A stretch of DNA of 64,000 nt from Defluviitaleaceae bacterium. Lineage in GTDB: Bacteria > Bacillota > Clostridia > Lachnospirales > WQUN01. A model generated the notes under the pieces. That model worked only from the letters and a program-made list of their open reading frames with translations, did not search any database and was not told where the DNA came from. The position numbers and the translations under genes are program-made. The stretch covers positions 1 to 64,000 of the forward strand of contig WQVK01000002.1 in assembly GCA_009784025.1 (NCBI GenBank), given 5' to 3'. Positions within the stretch are counted from its first letter, which is position 1. Every line of letters begins with the position of its first letter. Of this stretch, positions 1 through 7,899 are shown piece after piece.

Positions 1-207
1 GCCGAAAATTCTTACTTTCAAACCTTTTTAAAGCATAAGAGTATATTGGAGTTGAACCGTGAATTGCTGGTTGATTTAATCGACATCATATTGTTACATG
101 ACAATGGCACGGTTGAAATTAAACTTAACTTCGATGACCAATACAAGCGCATAATTGAGTATGTCGCAAACAACAGTCAAAATGCCATGATTAAGCGTTG
201 TGTTTAA
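1..207 (+). CDS. C-terminal end of a large serine site-specific recombinase (partial)
   Basis: The first reading frame is open from base 1 to a TAA at 205-207, giving 68 residues with no start in the window. It contains 'LELNRELLVDLIDIILLHD' followed by 'VEIKLNFDDQYKRIIEYV'. This resembles the C-terminal tail of large serine recombinases from Clostridia, which usually reads LTRELV..LID.I.V, then a basic/acidic beta segment and an aromatic 'DEY'. The catalytic resolvase domain would lie outside the window, so the family call rests only on this tail. If correct, the left edge of the window borders an integrated element. The gene converges on a small lipoprotein gene and their ends overlap by 4 bases. 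Confidence 0.6.
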   Translation, partial: AENSYFQTFLKHKSILELNRELLVDLIDIILLHDNGTVEIKLNFDDQYKRIIEYVANNSQNAMIKRCV

Positions 208-362
208 ATTGTCGGCCCAACAGCGGCGGGGCTGGCTGGCTGGTATGGTGTTGGTGTTTCTGCAAAATCGTAAATAGGCTGCAAAACCTCTACAGGCTCA
301 GCCCTGCCGCAGCCCACCAGCGCGATAATGGTTATAGTAAATAGCAAAAGTAGTTTTTTCAT
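204..362 (-). CDS. Small lipoprotein, 52 residues, unknown function
   Basis: A longer frame runs upstream, but the real start is taken as the ATG at 362. It has GGAGG 7 bases upstream and opens a textbook lipoprotein signal (MKKLLLLFTITIIALVGC, lipobox Cys18). The mature part is only about 34 residues, acidic then Pro-rich ('TPTPYQPASPAAVGPT'), and shows no domain. It should be lipid-anchored on the outer face of the membrane. No function can be assigned. It is the only minus-strand gene between the recombinase tail and guaB. Confidence 0.6.
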   Translation of the reverse strand: MKKLLLLFTITIIALVGCGRAEPVEVLQPIYDFAETPTPYQPASPAAVGPTI

Positions 363-535
363 TGGTAGACCTCCATAAAAAGTACCAACATAGGAATGTG
401 GCGGGTACCCGTATTCCTTAACGTATGTAGACTGCGGCTTAGATGCCGCAAATTGGAACTGGTTGGACGCTGCACGTTTTCGCTTCCCACTAGCCATTGT
501 AACCATGGCGAAGCCTCTTGCGGCATCAATTTACC

Positions 536-1981
536 CTAATTTACAATATAATTAAGCGCTTCCCGGGTTATCTGCACGTTATGGGGGTGACTTTCTTGGA
601 TTCCGGCAGCAGTTACTCGTATGAAGCTTGTGTTTGTTTGGAGTTCTTCTATGGTTTTGCAGCCGGCGTGGCTCATGCCTATGGCTAGGCCGCCCAGTAG
701 CTGCTGGAGTACGTCTGATAGGTTGCCTTTGAAGGTTACTCGGCCTTCTATGCCGCGGGATATCTTTATATTGGCTATGGAGTGGCTGTCGTTGTCGTTT
801 TCTGGGTTGTGTTGGCCTAGTTCCATGCCGCAGTAGGCCTTGAATTTACGGCCTTGGAAGAGTTCTGTTGTGCCGGGGCTTTCTTCGCAGCCTGCGAATA
901 GATTACCCATCATGCAGGCGGTTGCACCTGCGGCTAAAGCTTTTATTATATCGCCGCTGTAGCGGATGCCGCCGTCGGCTATTATTGGGGTGCGGCTGGG
1001 GCGTGCCGCGTCTGCACAGGCCTCTATTGCAGAAACTTGTGGGATGCCAACCCCGGCTATCACCCGCTTGGTAGAAACGGATGCCGCGCCAATGCCTACT
1101 TTTATGGCATCTGCTCCGGCCTCGATTAGCATGGTGGTGGCCTGTGGGGTGGCTACATTGCCGGCGATAAGGGCTATCTCTGGGAAGTTGGCTTTTATGG
1201 CCTTGATGGCCGCCAGCACTTCATTGGCGTGTCCATGGGGTGTTTCTAGCACGATTGCGTCTACCTTACGTTTTGCAAGGGCCGCTACTCTTTCCATATA
1301 ATCGTCTGTAATGCCCACCGCTGCACCCACAAGAAGCCGCCCCTGGGCGTCTTTTGCAGACATGGGATATTTCACGGCCTTGTTTATATCCTTGATGGTG
1401 ATTAGCCCTTTTAGGTGGTTTTGCTCGTTTACTATGGGTAGTTTTTCGATTTTATGCCGGGTTAGGATTGCTTTGGCCTCGGCCATGGTTGTGCCCTCTG
1501 GGGCTGTGATTAGGCTGCCCTTGGTCATTACTTCATAGATTTTTTTGCTGTAATCAGTTTCAAAGCGTAGGTCCCGGTTGGTGATAATGCCCACGAGCTT
1601 GTCATGTTCTACTATTGGCACGCCGGATATGCGATATTTGCCCATTAGCTTATCTGCTTCGTACACATAATGGTTTGGCGAAAGGAAGAAGGGGTCTGTA
1701 ACAACGCCATGTTCGCTGCGCTTTACGCGGTCCACTTCTGTGGCTTGGGCTTCTATGGGCAGATGCCTGTGAATAACACCCATGCCTCCATAGCGGGCAA
1801 TAGCAATGGCCATTTTAGATTCTGTAACCGTATCCATACTTGCAGACATAAATGGGATTTTTAGCCGGATATCTTTTGTAAGGCTGACGGATGTATCTAC
1901 ATTGGCTGGTTGGATATCTGAGAATACTGGTTGCACTAGCACATCGTCGAAGGCCAGGCCTTCGGTTATTGGTTTTGGCAT
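536..1981 (-). CDS. guaB: IMP dehydrogenase family protein with altered active site
   Basis: 481 residues with the full IMPDH layout: N-terminal barrel start 'ITEGLAFDDVLVQP', two CBS domains at about residues 93-205, then the rest of the TIM barrel ('LIAGNVAT', 'GADAIKVGIG', 'IADGGIRYSGDI', 'GIEGRVTFKG'). Ordinary IMPDH oxidises IMP to XMP with NAD through a Cys in a GSxCTT loop. Here the loop reads GIGAASVSTKR, so position 303 is Ser (codon TCT at 1073-1075). The NAD-side Asp of the usual DxxHG motif is Glu (LETPHG), the RGMGS loop is CGMEL, and the Arg-Tyr pair of the mobile flap is not recognisable. It may be an inactive or re-purposed paralogue rather than the housekeeping enzyme. Start chosen at the ATG at 1981 because GGAG lies 6 bases upstream; an ATG at 1993 in the same frame has no ribosome binding site. 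It follows the DUF6106 and nitroreductase genes on the same strand. Confidence 0.85.
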   Translation of the reverse strand: MPKPITEGLAFDDVLVQPVFSDIQPANVDTSVSLTKDIRLKIPFMSASMDTVTESKMAIAIARYGGMGVIHRHLPIEAQATEVDRVKRSEHGVVTDPFFLSPNHYVYEADKLMGKYRISGVPIVEHDKLVGIITNRDLRFETDYSKKIYEVMTKGSLITAPEGTTMAEAKAILTRHKIEKLPIVNEQNHLKGLITIKDINKAVKYPMSAKDAQGRLLVGAAVGITDDYMERVAALAKRKVDAIVLETPHGHANEVLAAIKAIKANFPEIALIAGNVATPQATTMLIEAGADAIKVGIGAASVSTKRVIAGVGIPQVSAIEACADAARPSRTPIIADGGIRYSGDIIKALAAGATACMMGNLFAGCEESPGTTELFQGRKFKAYCGMELGQHNPENDNDSHSIANIKISRGIEGRVTFKGNLSDVLQQLLGGLAIGMSHAGCKTIEELQTNTSFIRVTAAGIQESHPHNVQITREALNYIVN

Positions 1982-2106
1982 AATACTCTCCATTTCATTC
2001 TAATGGGGCGCTGCCCTGATCCCTCTCGCAAGCTCTAGCCGAAGCTGCTGTGCGATAAGGATTTCTTCACGCGCTTACCGCGGTCTTTTTCTTGTTAATC
2101 TCATAT

Positions 2107-2610
2107 CTACAAAAACAGCCTTTGCCTGCTAACAGACCCGCTGATGGCCTTTAGCATCATTTCATTGGGCTCGATAATTACCTGGCTGCGCTTGTTTTTG
2201 TAATTTATCATGAAAAAGTATGTGTTTGGTTTGGTTTCGCCACTGGAGAAGTCTAGCAATGTTTCAAATGAATTGAATGCGCCAGATTGGTCTTTGTTTT
2301 CTGCATTGGCCATTATTTCTATATCTTTCACATTTGCAGAAAATAGCTGCTTGCGGCGGGATTGGTTGTAGATTATATCCACATCTAGTTCCCCGTTGGT
2401 GAAAACATATTCGTATTCCACATTGCGGAAGCTTATTAGATACATTGCGCCAAAGCCCGCGGCAAAGGTTATTAGCACGCTAAGCCCCTGCACCAGCATA
2501 AGGCTGATTACAAAAATAGCCGCAACAGCCAAAATAAGCCCAATTTTAACCGCTGCATCTATTGCTGTGGCCTTGCGCTTTACAATTTGTTCTTTAAATA
2601 TATCGCCCAT
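2107..2610 (-). CDS. DUF6106-type small membrane protein
   Basis: 167 residues. Two hydrophobic helices at about residues 20-60 (IGLILAVAAIFVISLMLV, then LITFAAGFGAMYLI) are followed by a soluble domain with 'YEYVFTNGELDVDIIYNQSRRK', a pattern I associate with the DUF6106 family of Clostridia. That part looks like a PH-like beta domain ending in 'MINYKNKRSQVIIEPNEMM'. Function unknown. The AGGGGAG ribosome binding site overlaps the last codons of the nitroreductase gene 11 bases upstream, so the two are very likely co-transcribed, with the guaB-like gene next in line. Confidence 0.65.
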   Translation of the reverse strand: MGDIFKEQIVKRKATAIDAAVKIGLILAVAAIFVISLMLVQGLSVLITFAAGFGAMYLISFRNVEYEYVFTNGELDVDIIYNQSRRKQLFSANVKDIEIMANAENKDQSGAFNSFETLLDFSSGETKPNTYFFMINYKNKRSQVIIEPNEMMLKAISGSVSRQRLFL

Positions 2611-2621
2611 AATTTGCTCCC

Positions 2622-3176
2622 CTAGTTAATATATGTTGCCTTGTTGTGGTCTAAAATATGCGGTGGTTTGCCGCTGTTTACGCGGCCTATGCACACCGCC
2701 ATGCCAAAATTATACCCCTCTGGGAATTTTAGCAGCTTCTTAAACTCGCTGCCCCTCGGGCCATCTAGCGGAATCTTGGCCATGGCACAAATTACGCTGC
2801 CAAGCCCCAGCCCATGTGCCGCCAGGGCTACATTTTGGGTGGCAATACCGCAATCTACCGCAGCAAAATTGCTGTCATCGCTTAAAATAAACACCATGCA
2901 AGGCGCATTATAAAAAATCTTGCCGCCGCGCTCGGTTATGCGATTATACAGCCCTTTATCTTCCCATTGGCCAATGGCCTCTATGGCCGCTGCGTCCATC
3001 TCGTCAATCAGGCCTTTGTTGGTCACGGCCACAATATGCCAGGGCATTTTATTCATGGCGCTTGGCGCGGCCAGCGCAGCCTCTACAATAGCCTGCACCT
3101 GTTCGTCCGCAAGTCTATCCCCGCAAAAATCCCTACAGCTGTAACGCTCCATAATGGCCTTTAAAGTTTCATTCAT
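2622..3176 (-). CDS. Nitroreductase family FMN oxidoreductase
   Basis: 184 residues, the usual length of the family. The N-terminal 'IMERYSCRDFCGDRL' is the FMN-phosphate binding signature of nitroreductases (R-[SY]-x-R-x-[FY]). 'ALAAPSAMNKMPWHIVAV' and 'GIATQNVALAAHGLGLGSV' are the conserved FMN/dimer segments. Such enzymes use NAD(P)H to reduce nitro compounds, quinones or flavins; the substrate here cannot be told. The start has GGAGGG 7 bases upstream and a candidate sigma-A promoter at 3210-3238. First gene of the probable operon nitroreductase - DUF6106 - guaB-like. Confidence 0.85.
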   Translation of the reverse strand: MNETLKAIMERYSCRDFCGDRLADEQVQAIVEAALAAPSAMNKMPWHIVAVTNKGLIDEMDAAAIEAIGQWEDKGLYNRITERGGKIFYNAPCMVFILSDDSNFAAVDCGIATQNVALAAHGLGLGSVICAMAKIPLDGPRGSEFKKLLKFPEGYNFGMAVCIGRVNSGKPPHILDHNKATYIN

Positions 3177-3209
3177 AATATGCCCTCCAATATCTAAGAT
3201 TTTGTTGTA

Positions 3210-3238
3210 ATTGTATACTTGTAGTGGGATTTACGCAA
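3210..3238 (-). promoter_or_regulatory. Candidate sigma-A promoter for the nitroreductase operon
   Basis: Read on the minus strand: -35 TTGCGT (3233-3238), 17-base spacer, -10 TACAAT (3210-3215). It lies 34 bases upstream of the nitroreductase start. Found by inspection only. Confidence 0.45.
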
Positions 3239-3247
3239 GTGTCAGTT

Positions 3248-3439
3248 AAACCGCCAGAAGCTTTGCCGGCCATATCTCCACCGCTTTCATAGGGTTCGTT
3301 TCGCCAACCAGGCATTTCATGCCGCAGGATTTATTTCGTGTTACTTTTGAAAAAAGCTTGGCAAAAAATTTTAGTTTTTTTGGTTTTGTGGTACCATACG
3401 GTACCATTTTTTCTTGATTATGGTACCGTATGGTACCAT
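3248..3439. repeat. Intergenic mosaic repeat with paired GGTACC palindromes
   Basis: The 578-base gap 3177-3754 has no gene. Bases 3248-3375 are a degenerate arm of the dispersed GAGGCTTTGCC element (AAACCGCCAGAAGCTTTGCC, then a TTTCGTGTTACTTTTGAAAAAAGC stretch, shown here in parts). The palindromic cassette follows: GGTACCATACGGTACC at 3390-3405, then its reverse complement inside ATGGTACCGTATGGTACCAT at 3420-3439, able to fold into one long hairpin. The rest of the gap is AT-rich, with a loose inverted repeat (AAATTAGCCAT at about 3493, ATGGCTAAATT at about 3557). The same cassette recurs at 27604 and 44167. Confidence 0.75.
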
Positions 3440-3684
3440 TTTTATGGCAAAAAACAGTGTTTTTACAGAATCCGGATGTTAAAAAGCCCGTAAATTAGCC
3501 ATTATTGTTAAAAAAATTTTTCATTTATTTTTTTGGAAAAATAAATAGGGGTGTAAATGGCTAAATTTTTTAACTTTTTTATGGAAATATAGGGGGCTGC
3601 ACGGCTATTTATGCCTGCGAATGTTTTAATTTTAGCCGTCACCGCTAAACCTGGTTTGTGTTTCGGGGCTTTGTTTCAGTTATG

Positions 3685-3713
3685 TTACATTTGGGCAGGA
3701 TATGTAATAAAAT
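3685..3713 (+). promoter_or_regulatory. Candidate promoter of the SLH protein gene
   Basis: -35 TTACAT (3685-3690), 17-base spacer, -10 TAAAAT (3708-3713). A transcript from here would have a leader of about 35 bases before the ATG at 3755. Visual match only. Confidence 0.45.
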
Positions 3714-3754
3714 CATGGCCGGGTTGTTTACATGATTAGAAGGAGGAAGACAAA

Positions 3755-5575
3755 ATGAAAAAATTTATTGCGTTTTGTATTGCAGTTGTGATGATGGCGG
3801 GTTTTGCGCTGCCTGTGCAGGGGATTACTTTTGTAAATTTGTTTGGCTATAGGGCAGGGGAGGTTGTGGAACTCCGAACTTGGCCTGGCGAAGGCATATT
3901 GATAGAAATAGAGCAAGAAGATGGGCAGCGTATGTTTTTTGTTAAGCAGCCGAATACTTATCTTGTTGGGGATGAGATTGCGGTAGGGGATTTTATTGTT
4001 GGCCATTTTGGGCTTGGGGGCTGGAATGCATTTATGCGCTCCGAGGCCGAGGTGCTGACGATGGTGTCAAGTGCTGATTCTGGGCGGCCAGATGCTTATT
4101 ATGTTCATTTAAGCGGTGATGGTTTTTTCTCGCCACTTACCGTTGATTTTGCTATGACATTTTTTGGCCAAAAGTTTGCTGTGGGGGATGTTGTGGCTTT
4201 CTACCACACGCCATTTGGGGCAACTATAATGTATGATATGCCGCAGATTGAGCCATTGGTTATTGTGAATGGCGATTACGAGATGTTTCTTGGCAGTTTT
4301 GGCAGCGATGGCAGGTTGATTAACAGCCATCGCATACTCTCGGATGAATTTAGCATTTACCTTAATATCACAGATGATGCAGAAGTGGTAACAAGGTATG
4401 GAGAGCCTTTTACGGGTGAGCTAACTCATCTTGAACTTGCAGTTGTTTTTGGGGATGCTTACGCCCAGCGCCCGCCAACCGTAACCCCATCAAAAATTAT
4501 CGTGATTAACCAGCCGCCACCACTTACAGAACCATGGGATGTACACACCCCGGGCGGATGGCTGCCTCCGGGCGGTTTTGGCGGCACATATGTTCCAGAC
4601 ATCTCCACCATAAACTGGGATTTCTACCCAGATATAATCTGGGCAAGGGAATATATAAACCAAGCCCTATCTCTAGGCCTGCTGCCAGAAGAATTGCAAG
4701 GCGACCTGCGCCAGCCCCTAACCCGGGCAGAATTTGCCGCATTAGCCGTGCCGCTTTACCAGCATCTAACCGGCAGAAACTTAACCAGTGCCGCAGCCTT
4801 TAGCGACACCAGCGACCCCAATATACTAAAAATGGCCAACCTAGGTGTAGTAGAAGGCGTGGGCGGCGGTTATTTTAACCCCCAAGGGCCGCTAACCCGG
4901 GAACAAGCCGCAACCATGCTTAATAGGCTGGCCACAGCCACACAGATACCATTCGCTACCTCCTTAATGATTCCGCCGCCATTTGCAGACCAAGGGCAAA
5001 TATCCCCATGGGCGCTAGAGGCCATAATCACAATGCAGCTGGCAGGCATAATGGGCGGCGTAGGCAATATGGAATTTGACCCTCAGGGCAGCTACACCCG
5101 TGCCCAAGGCATAGCCAGTATGATGCGGCTGTATAATATTCTAATCCGCCAAGCGCCAGAACGTGAAGAGTTTAATTGGCGGCAGCCATTGCCGCCCGGT
5201 GAAAGGACTCGCAATATCATTGACGATATCCCCGAAGGCGGGCTTAGCCTTGATGTAATCAGCGTCACGCCGCAAGGGATTACCTATTATATTGTCAACC
5301 CCACAGCCAGGCAGTATATGGGTGGCCGCCCATTCTCGCTGTACAAAATGAATGACGGCGAATGGGAAAAAATGCCCTTCCCAGAAAACACAGCATTTAC
5401 TATGGAGGGCATACCAGTAATGCCCCACTCAAGTTCAACACGAATGGCCCAGAACTTCCCACATTTCTTCGGCGAACTTGCCCCAGGGCAATACTCCTTC
5501 CGCACAGAAGTAATCTTCCTGCGCCGCACCGGGGACTTTGATGTGTATGTACTGTCGGCAGAGTTTGAGGTATAA
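3755..5575 (+). CDS. Secreted S-layer homology (SLH) domain protein
   Basis: 606 residues with an N-terminal signal peptide (MKKFIAFCIAVVMMAGFALPVQG). Residues about 25-260 are a beta-rich region with no family I recognise ('GEVVELRTWPGEGILIEIEQ'). A Pro/Gly-rich linker follows (about 255-285). Then come three SLH-like repeats at about 290-480, shown by 'WAREYINQALSLGLLP', 'PLTRAEFAALAVPLYQ', 'PLTREQAATMLNRLA' and 'YTRAQGIASMMRLYNI'. The C-terminal 110 residues look like a beta-sandwich. SLH repeats usually bind secondary cell-wall polymer, so the protein should sit on the cell surface. The ATG is preceded by AAGGAGG, and an intrinsic terminator follows at 5584. Transcribed alone. Confidence 0.85.
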   Translation: MKKFIAFCIAVVMMAGFALPVQGITFVNLFGYRAGEVVELRTWPGEGILIEIEQEDGQRMFFVKQPNTYLVGDEIAVGDFIVGHFGLGGWNAFMRSEAEVLTMVSSADSGRPDAYYVHLSGDGFFSPLTVDFAMTFFGQKFAVGDVVAFYHTPFGATIMYDMPQIEPLVIVNGDYEMFLGSFGSDGRLINSHRILSDEFSIYLNITDDAEVVTRYGEPFTGELTHLELAVVFGDAYAQRPPTVTPSKIIVINQPPPLTEPWDVHTPGGWLPPGGFGGTYVPDISTINWDFYPDIIWAREYINQALSLGLLPEELQGDLRQPLTRAEFAALAVPLYQHLTGRNLTSAAAFSDTSDPNILKMANLGVVEGVGGGYFNPQGPLTREQAATMLNRLATATQIPFATSLMIPPPFADQGQISPWALEAIITMQLAGIMGGVGNMEFDPQGSYTRAQGIASMMRLYNILIRQAPEREEFNWRQPLPPGERTRNIIDDIPEGGLSLDVISVTPQGITYYIVNPTARQYMGGRPFSLYKMNDGEWEKMPFPENTAFTMEGIPVMPHSSSTRMAQNFPHFFGELAPGQYSFRTEVIFLRRTGDFDVYVLSAEFEV

Positions 5576-5583
5576 AAGATAAC

Positions 5584-5622
5584 GAAAAGCCTTTTGCTAA
5601 AACTATAGCAAAAGGCTTTTTA
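5584..5622 (+). terminator. Intrinsic terminator after the SLH gene
   Basis: A perfect 15-bp stem (AAAAGCCTTTTGCTA and its complement) around a 6-base loop ends in a T run, 9 bases after the stop codon. It could also work in reverse because the other end carries A residues. Confidence 0.85.
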
Positions 5623-5717
5623 TTCCTCGTAAAACAGATTGTTTCCATCCATCCAAAACCCCAGGGCGTTCAGTTATTTTAAGGTATAATTCCCGTAAGG
5701 ATTCTTTGGTGTCACTT

Positions 5718-7742
5718 TTACAAAGGGGTGGGCACATGGTTAGGCCTCCAAACCTGCACTCGGTTCTTCCCAGGTTTTAGCCCGAAAATTGGCCCCGCCA
5801 CGGCTTCGCCTACAAGCTGCTGGCCATGATAATCTGAATCCAGCACAAGCTTACTGCCGTCGGGGTTTTCGTATTCTGCGTCTACAATACGTACCCTGGG
5901 GATGGTGTTTGTGCAATGCGCGCCAGAGGTGAAGCTTTGGAAGCCTTCCGGCAGGGTAATGTTTAGCCAAGCCGCGCCGCTGTCTTCCTCTATGGAGAAT
6001 TCCGTGTCGAAGCCTGGAGTGTCTAGCTTGCGGGCTTCTTTCGCGAAGGCTTTGGCGTTGTTGAAGTAGGCGTTGTCGGATACATATGCGGGTTGTTCTA
6101 CCATTTCGAAAAGATATAAATCCCCCGGGGTGGCTTTGTTCATTGCCTCTATTTTGTCTATATATTCCTCAAGGGAGGCGGTGGCGGGGTCGTACATTGC
6201 CGTGCCGAATAGTTCTGCTGTGTTGCTACCGCCGCTGGCTGCCTCGGGGTCTGCATTTTGGCTGGCGGCGGCTTTGTTGGCGCTGGCTGCGCTGCCTATG
6301 AAAATGTTTTGGTACAGACGGTCATCATAGCCGTATACCATGGCTATCCCGGCTATAGCTGTGCTGTGGGGGATATGGTAGGGTGTGGCGCGGTTTAGCA
6401 TTTTTTTGATAATCATTTTGCCAGCTATTAGGTTGCGGATATAGGCTGTGCCTTGGGCGTAGTTGTCGAAGGCGTATTTAGAGCCGAAGATATTGTGGTC
6501 TATCATGGCTGGGCCGTGGGTTACTTCTATAAACAGGTCGCGGTTATTAGAATGTAGCAGGTTTTTGCTAATGCGCGTGCCTTGAATCTGCCAGTCTAGC
6601 CAGATGCCCAAAGAGCAATCGTGGATGTAATTGCTGTGGATTTGCACATCTATCGCGCCATGTAGCTTGATGCCGCCAATCTCTGAGCCGAAGAACTCCC
6701 GCTTCATATCTATGTTGTAAATATGATTGCCATAAATCTCGCTGAAGGCGCAGCCTAGATGCCCAACTATGCCGTTTTGCCCGCAATTGTAAATTATATT
6801 GTTGCGGATGATATGTGAGCCTATTGTTTCTTTGCTCCAGCCTGCGTGGCTGGCCGCGAAAACAGTTTCTAGCTGGTATAGGTAGCCGGGTTTGTCTTTG
6901 CGGCTGGTGCGGTAGTTGCTGCCGTAGGCTGCGGGCTTGCCTATACTTACTGCGCTGCATTTAGAATCGTGGATTATGTTATTCTCTATTATCCAGCCCT
7001 TGCTCCAATGGGCGCCAATTAGCCCTGGTTGGTCTCCGGTTGGGGGCGTCCAAGGGGTGGCGGCATGTGCCATCTCGAAGCCGCTTACGGTAATATAATC
7101 ACGGCCGGTTTCTTCTGGGTAGAAGCAGCATTTACGCACGTTTATTTCTACACAGGCTTCATTTGGGTTGGCTTCGTGGAAATTGGCGTAGATTGTGGTG
7201 TTGGCCTCGTCTACTTGGCTAAACCATAGATATTTGGTTTGGTTTGGGTTTTTTACTGGTACTATTTCTTCTGTCCAGCGGTCTAGATGTTCTGTGATTA
7301 TTTTGGGGTTTTTGGCATGGTCCAGGCTTTCTGCCTCGAAGAAGGACATGCCGTTTAGGTATACATCCCCAAGGTGGACGGGGCGGTTTACCGGCCATTT
7401 GAACCAGTCGCCATAAATGGTTTCTACATATGGGTTGTAGCCGCCAAAGAAACTGTTTGGCAGCGTCACGCGCCATAGGCTGCCCTCGACATTTTCCCAG
7501 GTTTGTATGCGCTCCGAGCCTTTTATCACAACTTTTTCGCCATCTGCGGCTTTGTAGGTTATGCGGCGGTTATGGCTTAGGCCGGGGTTTTTTGGCTTTA
7601 CCCATTCCCGGTATTCACCCTGGTGTACGATTACGGTGTCCCCTGCGGTGGCCACTGCCGCGGCGGCAGAGATTGTTAAAAATGGCTGGGTTGCGCTCCC
7701 GCTGTTGGACTCTTTGCCTGTTTTGGCTACATGATAGGTCAT
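5718..7742 (-). CDS. Right-handed parallel beta-helix (pectate-lyase-like fold) protein
   Basis: 674 residues. The N-terminus 'MTYHVAKTGKESNSGSATQPFLTISAAAAVA.AGDTVIVHQGEY' is the classic opening of DUF1565/right-handed beta-helix proteins. It is followed by repeated 'IENNIIHDSKCSAVSIG', 'HIIRNNIIYNCGQNGIVG', 'IYGNHIYNID' and 'IHSNYIHDCSLGIWLDWQ' coils at about residues 245-400. Such folds bind or cleave polysaccharides (pectate, alginate, host glycans). No signal peptide is visible, so it may act in the cytoplasm on imported oligosaccharides. The ATG at 7742 is chosen because AAAGGA lies 10 bases upstream and the frame upstream (19 residues) looks non-coding. It diverges from a Gfo/Idh/MocA gene. 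Specific activity unknown. Confidence 0.8.
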   Translation of the reverse strand: MTYHVAKTGKESNSGSATQPFLTISAAAAVATAGDTVIVHQGEYREWVKPKNPGLSHNRRITYKAADGEKVVIKGSERIQTWENVEGSLWRVTLPNSFFGGYNPYVETIYGDWFKWPVNRPVHLGDVYLNGMSFFEAESLDHAKNPKIITEHLDRWTEEIVPVKNPNQTKYLWFSQVDEANTTIYANFHEANPNEACVEINVRKCCFYPEETGRDYITVSGFEMAHAATPWTPPTGDQPGLIGAHWSKGWIIENNIIHDSKCSAVSIGKPAAYGSNYRTSRKDKPGYLYQLETVFAASHAGWSKETIGSHIIRNNIIYNCGQNGIVGHLGCAFSEIYGNHIYNIDMKREFFGSEIGGIKLHGAIDVQIHSNYIHDCSLGIWLDWQIQGTRISKNLLHSNNRDLFIEVTHGPAMIDHNIFGSKYAFDNYAQGTAYIRNLIAGKMIIKKMLNRATPYHIPHSTAIAGIAMVYGYDDRLYQNIFIGSAASANKAAASQNADPEAASGGSNTAELFGTAMYDPATASLEEYIDKIEAMNKATPGDLYLFEMVEQPAYVSDNAYFNNAKAFAKEARKLDTPGFDTEFSIEEDSGAAWLNITLPEGFQSFTSGAHCTNTIPRVRIVDAEYENPDGSKLVLDSDYHGQQLVGEAVAGPIFGLKPGKNRVQVWRPNHVPTPL

Positions 7743-7769
7743 GGCTGGTTCATCCTTTCGGTTTTTGTA

Positions 7770-7799
7770 TATATAAACAAATTTTGGAGTAAAAAACAA
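7770..7799 (-). promoter_or_regulatory. Weak candidate promoter of the beta-helix gene
   Basis: Minus strand: -35 TTGTTT (7794-7799), 18-base spacer, -10 TATATA (7770-7775). Placed in the divergent gap between the beta-helix gene and the first oxidoreductase. Low specificity in AT-rich DNA. Confidence 0.3.
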
Positions 7800-7899
7800 G
7801 CAGCATTTGTAAAACTATGATAAAATATTAGAAAATGTCGTAGGAATAGCAGAGGCTCAAAAAAATCCCCTGCTGCCGCGAAAAAATAGGAGGTTATGT

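Noticed and set aside
536-1981. Calling the IMPDH-like gene a GMP reductase
   Set aside because: GMP reductases lack CBS domains in most bacteria and also need the loop cysteine, so the missing Cys does not point to that enzyme.
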